Assembly (NCBI GenBank): GCA_016630905.1
Contig: WBMQ01000001.1
Coordinates: forward strand, 682,001-746,000
DNA: 64,000 nucleotides
Source of the DNA: Capillidium heterosporum
Taxonomy: Eukaryota > Entomophthoromycota > Entomophthoromycetes > Entomophthorales > Capillidiaceae
Reading direction: 5' to 3'
In this document: one piece after another, positions 11,431 through 23,382 of the stretch
Numbering within the stretch: position 1 is the stretch's first letter
Layout: each line of letters starts with the position of its first letter
Position numbers and translations under genes: made by a program
The notes under the pieces: model-generated
The model's database searches: none
Seen by the model: only the letters and a program-made list of their open reading frames with translations
Told to the model about the DNA's origin: nothing

Positions 11431-12650
11431 ATGTCAGATAACAACTCAAATAAGGCCCAGTTCACGGGGAGGGATATTGGAAACAAGAGTAAGCGTAGCG
11501 TACTGTTTCAAAAGTACAAGAAAGATGCCGACAAAGAACGTAGGACTATGCGAAGGCTTCGACGCAAGGAGGAGAAAGCCGACCCTGAAAAGAAGGAGGT
11601 ACATAACTTTCAATTTCTCATCACTGCTACTTCGACATTCAACTAAACCAAATTTTTTAAATAGAAACGTCTAGCTGAAAATGTCCCCAAAACTATTGAC
11701 AGTATGCGAGAGTACGATGAGACAGTTGTTGCTGAAGATGATGAGGAAGTAATTGCAGTTAAAAATTTATTTCTAATATGTTTAGGTAGCCGAAGAAGAA
11801 GCTATGGACGAATATGCCGACTATTTCGACAAAACAGTCACCCCTAAAGTTCTAATAACGACCAACAAAAACCCCCATTCGGTATGTTTCAACAATTTCC
11901 AGCTTTTATTTATCAAAATTTTAATAGAGTTTATTTGAATTTACCAACGAGCTAGTGGATACGATACCTAACTCGGAGTTTGTAAAGCGAGGGAATCAAT
12001 TTGAAGTTGCTCATATTGTACACTTTGCCAAGCAGAAAGGATTTACTGATGTTGCTATCGTTACCGAGGATCGCAAAGAGCCCCGTAATACTTGTATTTT
12101 TTTGGTTACCTAACTTTTTTCTTTTTTGGTAATAGATACACTTGCCCTCATCCACCTACCTTCGGGACCTACCGCTTACTTCAAGATTTCTAACGTCCGC
12201 CTAGGGAAGCAGATCCATGTATCTTTTAACCATTATTCTCGATATTTATTTTCAAATTTAGGGTCACGGCAGAAGTTCAGCTCACTTACCCGAACTCATC
12301 CTCAACAACTTTGCCACCCGTCTAGGTCACGTCGTAGGTCGTATGCTACACGCCCTTTTCCCCCCTGTCCCCGAGTTCGAAGGCCGACAGGTCGTCACCT
12401 TCCACAACCAACGTGACTTCATATTCTTTAGACGCCACCGCTACGCCTTCGAATCCAAAGATAAAGCCAACTTGCAAGAGATCGGACCTAGATTCACCCT
12501 CAAGTTGAAGTGGCTGCAGAAGGGCTTGTATGATCCGGATAGCGGTATGTTTGAGTGGAAATTCAAGGTATTTTTCAAGTTGGTGGGCTATATTAACTAT
12601 TTTTTGCTTAGAATGGTATGGATACCAGCCGCCGTAGGTTCTTTCTGTAG
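11431..12650 (+). CDS. RPF1: Ribosome production factor 1, Brix-domain protein
   Basis: Rpf1 is a nucleolar Brix-domain protein needed for 27S pre-rRNA processing and 60S assembly. Seven exons (11431-11598, 11665-11748, 11786-11881, 11928-12084, 12136-12218, 12262-12567, 12612-12650) give exactly 311 codons with the stop. Residues 1-60 are basic ([15 protein letters not shown]). The Brix domain begins around [13 protein letters not shown] and contains [52 protein letters not shown] and [14 protein letters not shown]. The last exon ends in [10 protein letters not shown], the hallmark Rpf1 C-terminus. The fourth intron was placed so that [15 protein letters not shown] aligns with the human protein without a gap. 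Confidence 0.95.
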
Positions 12651-13833
12651 AATACCTAATTGGTATTTGGACTTGTGTTTTTTTGAACTTTTGACGACAT
12701 CGCACCTATAGACATAAACGGTAAGCTTATTTTTTGATAGCTGATATACTTATCATTAAAGCAAAGAAGTTTACTAATTATTTAAAGTTAGAATTTATAT
12801 TAATGCTCCAGTAGTTTAAAAATCATAATAAATTAACTCTAGCTTGGCAAAATTTATCTTTAATAGTGTAATGTGGTTTATTTGTAGTAGGCAAGGATAA
12901 AGTTGTTTAGGTTTAAATATTTATTGCACATATACGACTGTTTTTTAAAGATATAGAATATTTCAAATACATACTAAAATATATATCATATGGAAGTTTA
13001 TTTTACTAGAGAACATTTATTTAGTCCCGAAGGTTCTTTAACTAAATATAATTACAAAAAGCTCAAGTGATATTATTTCAGGCCGATTATGACCTTTGAA
13101 TATATACAATATATATACTATTGACTTGTACATCCTTAAAAACATGCTGATGCTTAAATATGAAATCCAACATTTGTGAAAAATTAGGATGATGCAGAAA
13201 CCTTGCTAAGTTAGCTAGTAAACATACACGTGTAAAATAAATATATGCTCTAAAATTTGCAGTCAATATATGTATTAATTTCTAGCTATCTGGCTAGCTG
13301 ATATAAACTAGTATTCATGTATATTGGATTCCTTGGAGGTCAAACCCTTCTTTTGAACCTAACATGTCTTTATTTAAAACTTTTAGCGTATAAGCAGAAT
13401 AGGGGAGGCATTGTAGATGTGGAAAGTAATAAATTCATCTTTGGCCAACCTGCAGAGGCATTCATATGTTTAGCTTCCTGTTTGAAAAACAGTTATATTT
13501 AAAAAGGATGTTATCTTAAACTATGGTGTATAGTTAAATAAACTTACCGTATAGTCGTTATAAATAGTCCTTATCACAGTGGTGGCAACAAAAGCCATGG
13601 TTAGAGAGCGGCAATCAGAGGGTTGAAAGCATCCAAAGCTAAACCCTTTACTATTAGTTATCATCGTGCAGAAACTCAGCTTAGATGGATTTTGAGACAA
13701 AACTATGCAATTTTCAGAGTTAGAGTTGAGTATAGCTTTGTAGCTAAATAGTTCAAGTTCAAATCTAGAGTATCAGTTCCAAGGAATATATAATAGTTTT
13801 AGATATTGTTAATGTTAACTATAGACGAACACA
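12651..13833. other. AT-rich intergenic region
   Basis: A short ORF at 13317-13502 has no supporting features. The last 150 bp are the promoter of the next gene. I see no upstream exon that could encode a zinc cluster. Confidence 0.55.
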
Positions 13834-15708
13834 ATGGTAGTAGAAAGCACTGAAGAGCTAAATTCCACACCGGTTTCAAAGATAAAGGCACGCTCAAGGG
13901 TAGATAGAGTTCGACTACAAATTGATAGATTAGAGGTGGGGATAAATTTATTGAAGGCCTACATCGATCAAATAGATATCAACAAGTTTAATGAGGTGAG
14001 AAAGTATATGCTATGGCTAAAGTTCAAGGTAAACCAGCTAAAGTACTCTGATAGTTTTGTAGCAGATAGAAATGTCTCTTTACAGATTAAAGCTTGGAAC
14101 GACAAATTTAGAGATATGAACCAGTTTTTAACCGATAATGTCAGCAGTAGCACAAACGACGCTAGCTTCGCAAGTTTAACTACTAGAGTAGGTCGCAATT
14201 TAGAAAATTCAAAGGCATGCACTCAGTTCGACTACGGTACCATTTTGCAACAAAGTATTTCCATCTACTTCAAGAGTTTTGATACCTATCAGTTCTTCTT
14301 CACACCCGAACATATCCATGCCTTGTTGAAATTGAAGACTCCTAGCCCGCTAAGTTACGCACTTGTAAAGCTACTAGTAAGATTCGTAGGGCTATCCAAT
14401 CCAAAAGCCTATAGCAACCTGTTGAACTTTACCGATTTGAATGCAAGAAATAGTATACTCAAGGCCTACGAAGAGCTAAGTTTGAATTCGGTACTAATAT
14501 TCTACCTACATAGCGTCAGTGCAAGTTGCCTAACTCAATTTAATATAAGCTATCGGTACTTGGCCCAAGCCATAAAAATGGCCCAGATGCTGGTAGCTAC
14601 TCAAGATATTACTTTGATAGATGCCGAGGCGAAGACACGGCTTGTAAAAATCTGTCACTCGTTGCGGATTAGTGCTCTAAGCCTAGGTTATCTCTTACCT
14701 CACCTGCCCCCTATCGATATTCGATTGCCCGAAACTGAGGCTGAGAATGATAAAGCACTGTTTTCAGCTCTGATTACCGATTTAAGCTTAGGTTCGGATA
14801 ACGCTCACCAACCAGAACTTATGGACACGATCACCACGTACTTATTGCACATCCAAAAGGCCAGAAGTAGAGTTAGAGTTAGCAATGTTTGTGATATCGA
14901 TATGTTAGCGGCAAGATTACCTGAACCACATTTCAGCAAAGCAAACCAGATTTTAGAAAGCATCCCACACTTTTTCAAAAATATGATGAAGAGATATAAG
15001 GGAATCGGAGTCGCCTATTCGAATGCACTTGGAATTAAAGTCTTGAAGTCGGTTGGATTGACCGATCTACGTAAGACTAACGAACATGTTCTATTTATCA
15101 ACGCCTTTTACCTAACTTTGAACTACCCAACCCTCTCCATAATTCCCAAACCTTTTTTATTTGATACCCATAAGTTCTGTGATTTAGTCCGAGTCTCTGA
15201 CCTCATAGCTGGGACCTACCTCAGCATGCTAGTCCCTATCTACAAGATGTGGCGCCCGTCAAAATACCAGTTCAAAAATCCAAGGTTTAACTGCATCACC
15301 ACCCATGATTACAAATATTATTCGGACTGGTTCAAGGTACATCCAATCGAGAGAGCAAACTATGGGTTCCTACCTCTAACTTACGTTATATTTGTATACC
15401 TCAATCTCCTGTACCACCATAGGTTTTACTACAGTAGTGTTGGATATTCGAAAAAGGAGATTCAGCATACTGTGTACGACTTAGTCCTACTGATCAAGCT
15501 AGCCAATATTTCCAGCTGTTTTATTTGGAAGGTCGATAGCAAATTGAGTATAATCAAGCTGGCTGAACATCTCAAGAACTTTTTCGTTATCGAAAGTCTG
15601 TACGATGTCAATTGTGATGCTGAGTTTTGCAACGAAAGTAAAGCTGCTGTTGAACAAGTCGAAGATTTTCAGTTCTTCAAGAGGCTGGAGGCTTTGATTT
15701 TAAGCTGA
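13834..15708 (+). CDS. Fungal middle-homology-region-like regulator without zinc cluster (copy 1)
   Basis: This intronless ORF of 624 aa is a paralogue of the gene at 16238. A basic/coiled segment near the start (RSRVDRVRLQIDRLEVGINL) resembles the linker and dimerisation region that follows the Zn2Cys6 cluster in fungal transcription factors. The central part resembles the fungal_trans middle homology region: LSYALVKLLVRFVGLSNPKA, ELSLNSVLIFYLHSV and SYRYLAQAIKMAQML, the last matching the family's 'W.y.G.AiRmA..L' motif. No CX2CX6C cluster exists in the ORF or in a visible upstream exon. It might act as a dimerisation partner or ligand sensor without DNA binding, which is inference. Family assignment rests on these motifs only. 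Confidence 0.8.
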   Translation: MVVESTEELNSTPVSKIKARSRVDRVRLQIDRLEVGINLLKAYIDQIDINKFNEVRKYMLWLKFKVNQLKYSDSFVADRNVSLQIKAWNDKFRDMNQFLTDNVSSSTNDASFASLTTRVGRNLENSKACTQFDYGTILQQSISIYFKSFDTYQFFFTPEHIHALLKLKTPSPLSYALVKLLVRFVGLSNPKAYSNLLNFTDLNARNSILKAYEELSLNSVLIFYLHSVSASCLTQFNISYRYLAQAIKMAQMLVATQDITLIDAEAKTRLVKICHSLRISALSLGYLLPHLPPIDIRLPETEAENDKALFSALITDLSLGSDNAHQPELMDTITTYLLHIQKARSRVRVSNVCDIDMLAARLPEPHFSKANQILESIPHFFKNMMKRYKGIGVAYSNALGIKVLKSVGLTDLRKTNEHVLFINAFYLTLNYPTLSIIPKPFLFDTHKFCDLVRVSDLIAGTYLSMLVPIYKMWRPSKYQFKNPRFNCITTHDYKYYSDWFKVHPIERANYGFLPLTYVIFVYLNLLYHHRFYYSSVGYSKKEIQHTVYDLVLLIKLANISSCFIWKVDSKLSIIKLAEHLKNFFVIESLYDVNCDAEFCNESKAAVEQVEDFQFFKRLEALILS

Positions 15709-16237
15709 TAAATAAAGTGCAAAGTATAATCGTATAGGCTTTCTTGTGATTGATATCTAGTTTAAAGTCGATATTAAATAGCTATAAATAGCAGTTCATG
15801 TTAATATAATTGACCCAAAAGTTGCTATTCAATTGTTTATATGATACGCATTTGTGCAATATATGTTTTTCTTACAAGTGCCTATTTTCATCAATTGGCT
15901 TTAAAATTATTTCAAAATTCTGCAAGTTGTAGTAACTATAGATATGTTTGTGGATTAAATGTGCCATGTTTGCAAGGATATCGTTTCTAGTTTAGGTCAG
16001 ACACTTCCCAAACTCATCCAATAAACTAAGCTCAGCTTGTAATATCAAAAGTTTAATTGGCTTTTTTACACATTTTCCAATCGGAATCCAGCCAAGGTTT
16101 AAATAAACAGCAGCCTTAACGTGCATTGTAATGGAAGAACTCAGTCCAGACACAGCAGGCAGTCACTGATTTTTACTTAAATAGTTAATTTCAAGTACAT
16201 CTATATACAATTTCAATAGAAAATTCAAACCGTTAAG

Positions 16238-18130
16238 ATGGAATTGGAAAGGTATAAAGTTGCGAATCCAACAAAAGGTTCAAAGCGGAGGATACGTTCA
16301 CGAGTTGATCAAGTTAAAATACAAATCGAAAGCTTCGAATCGAGTATCAACTTATTAAGAGATGTCGTTAGCCAAATGAATTTAAATAAATTTAACGAGC
16401 TGAGAGAGTACATGCTTTGGTTAAAACACACCATAACTGTCTTAAAGGAGTCCAATAGCCATTCAATCGATAAAAAAGTCGCTTTGGAAATTGAAGCATG
16501 GAGCGACAAGCTAAGGAATATAAACGAAGTATTAATCGAAAGTTTTAACACCAGCAACAAAAATACTAGCTTCATAAGTTTAAACACGAGAGCAGGCCAC
16601 AACTTTGAAAATTTGAAAGTGTTTACCCAATTCGACTACGGATGTATCTTGGAACAGAGTATCTCCATATATTTCATGTTTATGGATGAACAGCAGGTTT
16701 TCCTTACCCAGAAGCAAGTACATACACTACTGACATTGAAGACTCCAACTCCGTTGAGCTATACAATAGTTATGATGTTGATGGTTCTAGTAGGGATATC
16801 CAATCCTAAGTTGTATGGTAGCTTGTTGAATTTTACTCAAGTAAATGCCAGGAATAATCTACCCAAAGCGTATGAGGAGTTGAGTTTGGATTCAGTGTTG
16901 ATCTTCCTATTACATAGCATACATTCAAGTTTCATGCTCCAGTACCATAGTAGTTACAGGTACATTGCTCAAGCTGTAAAAGTAGCCCAGGTATTATTAA
17001 CTACGGAGGATACAATGCTAATAAGCAGCGAGGATAAAATGCGACTTCTGAAGTGTTGGGACACGATACGTATCTACACTCTAGGTATAACCTACGTACT
17101 ACCTCATCTACCTCCCATCGACATCCAACTCCCTAAAGCCGAAGTTAGTGAACCTAAGATCGTCATCCAGGACATAAACACTGAAATAATTGTCCATTCC
17201 GATATCAGCCGCCTGCAGGAGCTTCTAGATATACTCATCTTACACCTGTCCCACACCCAAAAGCTGCGACGTCAGTTGAAATATAGTACCAGCCATCAAA
17301 CTTTCACTATGGATAAGCTAAGGCTACCCGATCCCCAGTTCACCTCGGCCATTCACACTTTAGAGAGCTCCCCCCATCTCTTCAAAAACATGGTGAAGAA
17401 GTATAGGAAAGTTGCGATTGCCTACAGCGACGAGTATGGTTACCAGCTGTTACAATTGAACGGATTAACCGATCTGCGTAAACTCAACGAGCACATCATA
17501 TTCGTCAACACCCTCTACTTGAACATCAACTGCCCGATGCTTGCTATAAGCCCGATGCCCTTCAAAATGGGTGTCCACCAGTTCTACAACGTAGTCAAGG
17601 TGGCCGACCTCATAGCTGCTGCCCATCTCGGCATGTTAGTTCCTATATACAAACGGTGGTGTCCACCCAAACATCACTTCCGATGTTCAAGGTTCAGCCT
17701 GAACACCCTTGAATCCAACCAATATTACCTCACTTGGTCAAAAATCCACCCCATGTATAGGTCCAACTACAACTTCATCTATCTAGCTGACACCATCTTT
17801 ACCTACCTAAACCTACTATACCACTATAGATTCTACAGTAAGAGTATCAACTACTGCAAGCAAGAGATTCAAGATATTGTTTACGATTTAATACTGTTGA
17901 TCAAGCTAGCCAACCTCTCTGACTCTTATGTGTGGAAGTTAGACGCCAGATTGAGTATGGGGAAGCTAATTAGGCACCTCAAAAATTTCTTCGTCCTTGA
18001 CAAGGTGTGCATCATAAATAGTGATGATAGTACTAACGGTGGGAATGGTAACTATGCAAGTATAAGTGATTGGAACGACAATATTCCTTTTTTCAAGGAG
18101 TTGGAGAATTTAATATCAAGCCACAATTAA
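16238..18130 (+). CDS. Fungal middle-homology-region-like regulator without zinc cluster (copy 2)
   Basis: Intronless, 630 aa, a tandem paralogue of the 13834 gene along its whole length (for example LREYMLWLKHTITVLKES against VRKYMLWLKFKVNQLKYS, and SSYRYIAQAVKVAQVLL against ISYRYLAQAIKMAQMLV). It has the same architecture: a basic/coiled N-terminus (RSRVDQVKIQIESFESSINL), then a middle-homology-like helical domain, and a conserved C-terminal third (YDLILLIKLANLSDSYVWKL). It also lacks a Zn2Cys6 cluster. The 530-bp spacer separating the copies holds no exon. The divergence level suggests an old tandem duplication in which both copies kept an open frame, so both are probably functional. Confidence 0.8.
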   Translation: MELERYKVANPTKGSKRRIRSRVDQVKIQIESFESSINLLRDVVSQMNLNKFNELREYMLWLKHTITVLKESNSHSIDKKVALEIEAWSDKLRNINEVLIESFNTSNKNTSFISLNTRAGHNFENLKVFTQFDYGCILEQSISIYFMFMDEQQVFLTQKQVHTLLTLKTPTPLSYTIVMMLMVLVGISNPKLYGSLLNFTQVNARNNLPKAYEELSLDSVLIFLLHSIHSSFMLQYHSSYRYIAQAVKVAQVLLTTEDTMLISSEDKMRLLKCWDTIRIYTLGITYVLPHLPPIDIQLPKAEVSEPKIVIQDINTEIIVHSDISRLQELLDILILHLSHTQKLRRQLKYSTSHQTFTMDKLRLPDPQFTSAIHTLESSPHLFKNMVKKYRKVAIAYSDEYGYQLLQLNGLTDLRKLNEHIIFVNTLYLNINCPMLAISPMPFKMGVHQFYNVVKVADLIAAAHLGMLVPIYKRWCPPKHHFRCSRFSLNTLESNQYYLTWSKIHPMYRSNYNFIYLADTIFTYLNLLYHYRFYSKSINYCKQEIQDIVYDLILLIKLANLSDSYVWKLDARLSMGKLIRHLKNFFVLDKVCIINSDDSTNGGNGNYASISDWNDNIPFFKELENLISSHN

Positions 18131-18242
18131 ATTCTAATAAAATTTTAGTTTATTTTTCTATTTTGCTGACAGCGCTATTGAAACAAAAATAGTACGCGTA
18201 TAATAATATAAAAGTATTTAAAAAGAAACCCACAGCAAAACT

Positions 18243-19725
18243 TTATCTAAAGCTGGAAGTGACACCGGCCGATTCTGATGAAGGAAGGCTGGTAGAGGTA
18301 GCAGTGGAAGTACGCTTACGTTCGGCATCATAACCAAGCTCATAGAACATGGGGGAACGGTAGGCACGTAGTACAGTCAGTATACACTGCTCCAAAGTCT
18401 GGGGGGTGATGTTGAGGTCGTTGAACCTTAAAGTGCCTTTGGTGATGCGGTCATCAACAGTAAGCTGAAAGTATAGGTTAGTAAGGTGCTTGTCAAAGTT
18501 GTTTGTATAAATACTTACACGAACGACTTCATCAGGGTAAAGTTTGCGATAAGGGTAGATGGACATAATCTTGGATATGGTCCTAAAAAGAATATTTCAA
18601 AAATGAAAACTACCTATAAAAGTTACGTGAAGATAGGTAGAGGTAAGTTCAATGTACGGATATCCTCCTTGAGGACATGGGAAGCCATTTTTAGAATTTC
18701 AGCAAAGGTGTACTGCTTGGGGCCAAACAGCTCGAAAGTCTTTCCATTGAAGGCCTCGTTCTCCCTAACGATGAGGTCGATGGCCAAAGCTACGTCAATG
18801 GCACTGACGGGACGTAATGTCTGCTTGGCGTGGTTGGCAGTTAAGTGCAAGTTCTTGGTGAAACCGATACGGTTGAGGAAGTAGTCTTCGGGACCGTGCA
18901 TAATAGATGGTCGGATGATGGTAGCTTCAGGGTATTCGTTCAAAACAGCTTCCTCACCCTTGGCTTTGGAGGCATAAAAACCAGAGGGCGAGTTGACATT
19001 GGCATTGAGGGCCGAGACGTGGACCAACCTACCAACTCCGACTTCAGCGCAAGCTTTAGCTACGTTTTGGGCACCTTTGACGTGCACATCGTCAAAGGTA
19101 AAGTTGCGAGTCTCCCAGTTACGTCCAATTAGGTTGATGACAACATCGGAATGTTGCACGCATTCGAGAACTTGGTCGTAGTTACGGACGTCGAACTCCT
19201 ATTGGCGAATAGTTTAATACTTGAAGCTAAGTAAATTAGATACCATTGGGATGATCTGACCCAAGTCTCCGGAAACTTTGAGATGTCGCTTGTCATCTTC
19301 CAAACCACGGTAGGGAACTACTACTTGAGTACCACGTCGAGCTACAAATAAAAAGAATTAACTTTGATTTTTTCAGTAAATTTACCCAGCTTGCTGACTA
19401 CGTAACGTCCTAGGAAGCCAGTACAGCCAAATACGGTAGCAACTTGCTCATTGGTCGTACTACGACCACCGGCTCCTTTACGGATGGAAATTTTAGCTTC
19501 CTTGCCATTTAACTTTGGGCTAAAGGCAATATCATGTAGGCTCTTGTACTGGAATTTCAAATTTAGTCTGTGATGAGTCTTGATAATTGTTTTACTTGAA
19601 CGTTGGATACGGTAGCAGTTACGTTTCTATTGAAGGTTTGCTGTTTCGTTAAGCCTTAAAATAAAAATATTTAGGTAATGAGTTATATAGCAAAATTTAC
19701 CTCTTAACATCAACTGGTAACTCAT
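18243..19725 (-). CDS. NDUFA9: Mitochondrial complex I NDUFA9/40-kDa subunit homologue
   Basis: This atypical short-chain dehydrogenase-like accessory subunit of NADH:ubiquinone oxidoreductase binds NADPH in the matrix arm. Seven exons were rebuilt from ATG 19725 to TAA 18243. The N-terminus is a short basic mitochondrial presequence (MSYQLMLRGLTKQQTFNRN). Family motifs are RKGAGGRSTTNEQ followed by VATVFGCTGFLGRYVVSKLG (GxxGxxG dinucleotide site), VVINLIGRNWETRNFTFDDV, HVSALNANVNSPSGFYASKA, IIRPSIMHGPEDYFLNR and FELFGPKQYTF. The second intron is the least certain: a 44-nt intron starting at gtaact closes the frame, while an in-frame reading without it hits a stop. Confidence 0.9.
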
Positions 19726-20594
19726 CTTTAAAATCTAAGAACTATCTACTTTAAAGCTTAGTTGATTTTATAAAGGATTTATCGATTGGTTTTGTTTCTT
19801 ATACCTTTACACCTGCTTCGATACTTGAGAAGTTGTGGAAATTTTCAAGATCTCAAACTTCATCTAATCTATCACTATTATCAGTTCTACAATCAGCTCA
19901 ATTTATTGGCTCGAATCCAAACTTTACATATCGAAATTTGCGGTAAAGTTTTGTAAAGTTGCCAACTCAACTAGTATAGAGTGTAAAGGTATGGGCTACA
20001 TATGTATAACATCTGCTTATCTAGTTTGTAGCTCCATTTTTATTTATATACTATTAAGTTATTAGCAGATACTTTTTCCTTCCATTAGCGTTTTCTAACG
20101 TCGTTGTCGACTTGGTACTTTATTTTGATCAATTCTTTGATGTATTTCCTTTCACCATTATTTTAACTTTAGTTGATCAATTAATTGTCGCTTTGTTAAC
20201 AAGAATATAATAAGAGGTATATCAAATAAAGTATATAAATAGTTCAATTATAATTTATCGAAGCTGTATAGTATTTAGTAACTATTTATCGAATAAAAAG
20301 CTATTGGGTTAGACGATTTAGAATAAAGGTTTGCTTATCGCTATAGTTGCTTGTTAGAAGCCTTTTCACTTTTTTAGATATTGTAAGTGCCATTTGATTA
20401 AACTTTTAACTATTAGAGTGCCCAAAGAAAATTATATACGAAATTTTACATTATAAAGTAATTGTTAAAATACAAATTGATTTGAAATATAAAAATACAG
20501 TCCATTAATATAATAACTAACTCTTAATTGCCGGTAGGCATTTAAACAAAGAATGGCGGCAGGAATAATTTCATGGATATCAATAGTTTTAAGT
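19726..20594. other. AT-rich intergenic region
   Basis: Promoter side of NDUFA9 and 3' side of the cyclin gene. Nothing else seen. Confidence 0.6.
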
Positions 20595-21438
20595 TTAGTC
20601 CTCTTTGCAAGAGTCGGAGATAAGCTTACAGATCGTATTAACAGCCCCTACATCTTCCTGATCTAATCTAGAGGCCCAAGTATTAATAACATCCTCTTTA
20701 ACCTTCAATAGTTTAAAAGCTAAGAACGAACAAGCGTAGGCTATCAACTTAGGCTTGTGCACCATAATAATATCCTTCCGATAAAGGGTGTGGTTCGCTA
20801 ACTGCCACGCTAAAGTGTTCATAGTCTTGAATTCGTCACTGGAAATGAAGCCTTGGTCTGTATATTCGGCATTGGCGCGATAGGCCCACTCTTCTAGGTA
20901 GTTGTGAGGTAGTACTACGTTGGTGTTGTAGCGCATGGCTGCTAGTAAAGCGTTGTACCCTTGCAACAAAGTCTCACGTAGCTGCCAAAAGACATTGGTA
21001 TCTTGGCTGGGATCATCGTAAGGTGTACCTAGCTTTAAAAATCCATTTTTTGGATGTAAAGTGGCAAAAGCTACGTTGACGATGTCTCGAAGTTTGCCTT
21101 TCCTTGGCTTTTCCAAGTCGACGTGTACCCGAACTGCTAATAAAATGGAGGCAGCAGCAAAAGTGTAATGGTCAAAATTGACGTCAGTTATTGATTCCAC
21201 ATACTTTTCAAACCTGTAGTAGTAGATGAGGGCGTAGGCTCTCTGTACAAAACCTCTATTCAAATAAAATGTTAAATGAATATCAAAGAATAGAAATATA
21301 AATTAAAACTTACAGGTCAAGTTCATTAAACATTGCTTCTAGGTAGTTGGGTATAGAGAGAAGTCTAGTTGCCGTAATATTTTCATTTTTATTGGGTTCG
21401 GTTCGAAGCGTTGGTCCAGCTTGATTTTCGACGCTCAT
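20595..21438 (-). CDS. Cyclin-box protein (transcriptional cyclin T/K/Ctk2-like)
   Basis: Two exons (21438-21314 and 21255-20595) encode 261 aa. The N-terminal helix includes ATRLLSIPNYLEAMFNELDL. The first cyclin box contains QRAYALIYYYRFEKYVES and the core HYTFAAASILLAVRVHVDLE followed by KPRKGKLRDIVNVAFATLHP. A second box follows with MNTLAWQLANHTLYRKDIIM and the KPKLIAYACSFLAFKLLKV helix. The layout, with 'IA.A.i.LA.K.e..prk..di', fits RNA polymerase II-type cyclins (cyclin C/K/T, Ctk2/Pch1) better than cell-cycle cyclins, because there is no destruction box or PEST tail. The exact orthologue is uncertain; a Ctk2- or Pch1-like partner of a CTD kinase is the best guess. Confidence 0.75.
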
Positions 21439-21733
21439 TTGTTTCTTATCCTTTAGAAAGCTCCATCATTTTGGAAATTGAATCAGTTTGGATACTGCCA
21501 CAACTACTTTGGCTAGTTTAGAGTCTATTTTATATATTTCGAAATATTGTAACAGCTTCCAATAACGTTGATTATAAAATATTTACTTTATTTATAAACA
21601 AAAAGATTAATCTTAAGCTAAGTTTATTGGTTAGCTATTGAGTATGATCAAATTTTAAAAATAACCAATCAATTGTATTTACTTATTCTTAGATACTCCA
21701 TCCCAAAAGTTTTCGACTAATACAAAGTTTAGT

Positions 21734-23382
21734 ATGTTTCAACAAGAGATGACTTCCAAAAGCAATGGCTCCAAATCCAAAAAACGATTAAAGATAAATG
21801 ATTTCCAACAGAATGTTGGATGGGATAACGAGCTTAGAGCTTGCGAAAAAAACAATGCAAGCATCCTATGGCATGATGTTGAAAATCGTCTAGCTCAAGC
21901 AAACCTCAACTACCACGATTTACAATACTTTATACGATTGAACTCATATCAAACTCAGCCAGCAAAAATCAACAAGGTGATACAAGTTGGAAATGACGGC
22001 AAAATTTTTAGCAAGGCTCAACTTCAGGATAAAAAAGTAAAGTTGGCTTACGAATGTTGGAATTTCGAACATATTTGCGACCTTGCCACCAATATTATGA
22101 ATACGAACAAAAGGCCTATTTTACGTCAGCTGTACGGATTTCATAGTAAAAAGGAAATAGCAGTAAGTTTGTATATTGGAAACACAATTAAGTATATTTA
22201 GGAAATAAATCCAAGTTTACTGGGCTTAGCTGGACAATTGTTAGACCTGAAGCAAGACGTCATCATCGTTTCTAACCAAGTTTTCAATAAGGAATCTGTG
22301 CCACTTAGTAGTGATTTGTTAACTAATTCTAATAGACCTATGAATTTACCCACTAAGCCAGTTCGCCCAACAGTTGGATAGAGCTCTAGTTACAAATAAC
22401 AGCTCCCATAGATCTAAGGTTACCGACGGCACCAATCTCATTTGGATCCACAAGCTCCGTGGTTGGTTACGTGGACTAGACGAATACTTACATTCTAAAA
22501 AGAAGTCAGATAAAGGAGCTAAAGCACCCTATTCCAACGAGTTGTTAGTTAAATTAATGAGTAACTTTGCTTCAGCAATTTCTACGAGTCACCCTTTACT
22601 TTACAACGCCTGTCAAGAAATGGTGAAAAATGATCATCAGTTAAGAGAGGATCCTAAGCTCTTTATCGAAAAACTAATCGAGTACACCTACATGCACAAG
22701 ACTTTGGTACGTGAACCGCAGGCTTATGTTGTCCACCCACTCGACCTAAGCTATTTTTTAGACTGTTACAAAGTTGGATGACCGACCCTTTGTCACCATA
22801 GTCGACCTACCTAGCTTAGATTTTTTCATCTACTCGGATGCCTCCATCACCAAAAACAAAGACTTAGCCCGACCTTTAGTCCCCCCACCTATGGATAATA
22901 TGATGGCCTCTTTCGCTGGAGTACTGATGACATCCACTCAGCACATCTTCGCCCACTGGCGGTATATGGTTCCCAACATGGGTAACAACACAGCCGCTAT
23001 CGAATGTCTCGGTATCCTGTATGGCTTACTTATGGCCATGCGTCTCAACTTCCCCATCAAAATACGTTCCGATGGTCAAACTTCTGTGGCAGTCGTGCGT
23101 GCCTTTTTAAAAGCTGAGCTCAAGCAAAGTGGCACTGGGATCAACTGTAAGGAGGTTCAGAAGTTTTTACCAACATCACCCGAGTTGAAATCTATTTTTG
23201 AAAAGTTGAGTGGTAGTGCGGTGGTATCTAAATGCAAGGTGGATTGGGTCAAAGGACATACGACTATTCCTCCTAATGTGCTAGTTGACTACCTGGCTAG
23301 GCTGGCCTTCACTACTGCTGAGTTTTTGGATCTGTCCCAGATCTTCGATAAAGTTAATCAGTCAAAAGTCCCTAAAGTTTAA
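21734..23382 (+). CDS. RNase H-fold protein, possibly a domesticated retroelement fragment
   Basis: Exon 1 (21734-22162) joins exon 2 at 22202 in phase 0 across a 39-nt intron. The remaining two joints are in the +1 frame and can be explained either by introns (around 22310-22390, and 22707-22761 with a gtacgt donor and a tttttag acceptor) or by +1 shifts at GGA TAG A (22380) and GGA TGA C (22779). The C-terminal 200 residues have RNase HI-type acidic residues: Asp in FFIYSDASI, Glu in TAAIECLGILYGL, Asp in IRSDGQTSVAVV, His in VKGHTT, and Asp in NVLVDYLARLA. The N-terminal two thirds are unrecognised and basic. No reverse transcriptase, integrase or LTR was found. A domesticated transposon-derived protein is possible, but a cellular RNase H-like gene cannot be excluded. 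Confidence 0.65.

Noticed and set aside
19576-19640. A frameshift in the NDUFA9 presequence
   Set aside because: A 44-nt intron starting at gtaact closes the frame, so no shift is required.
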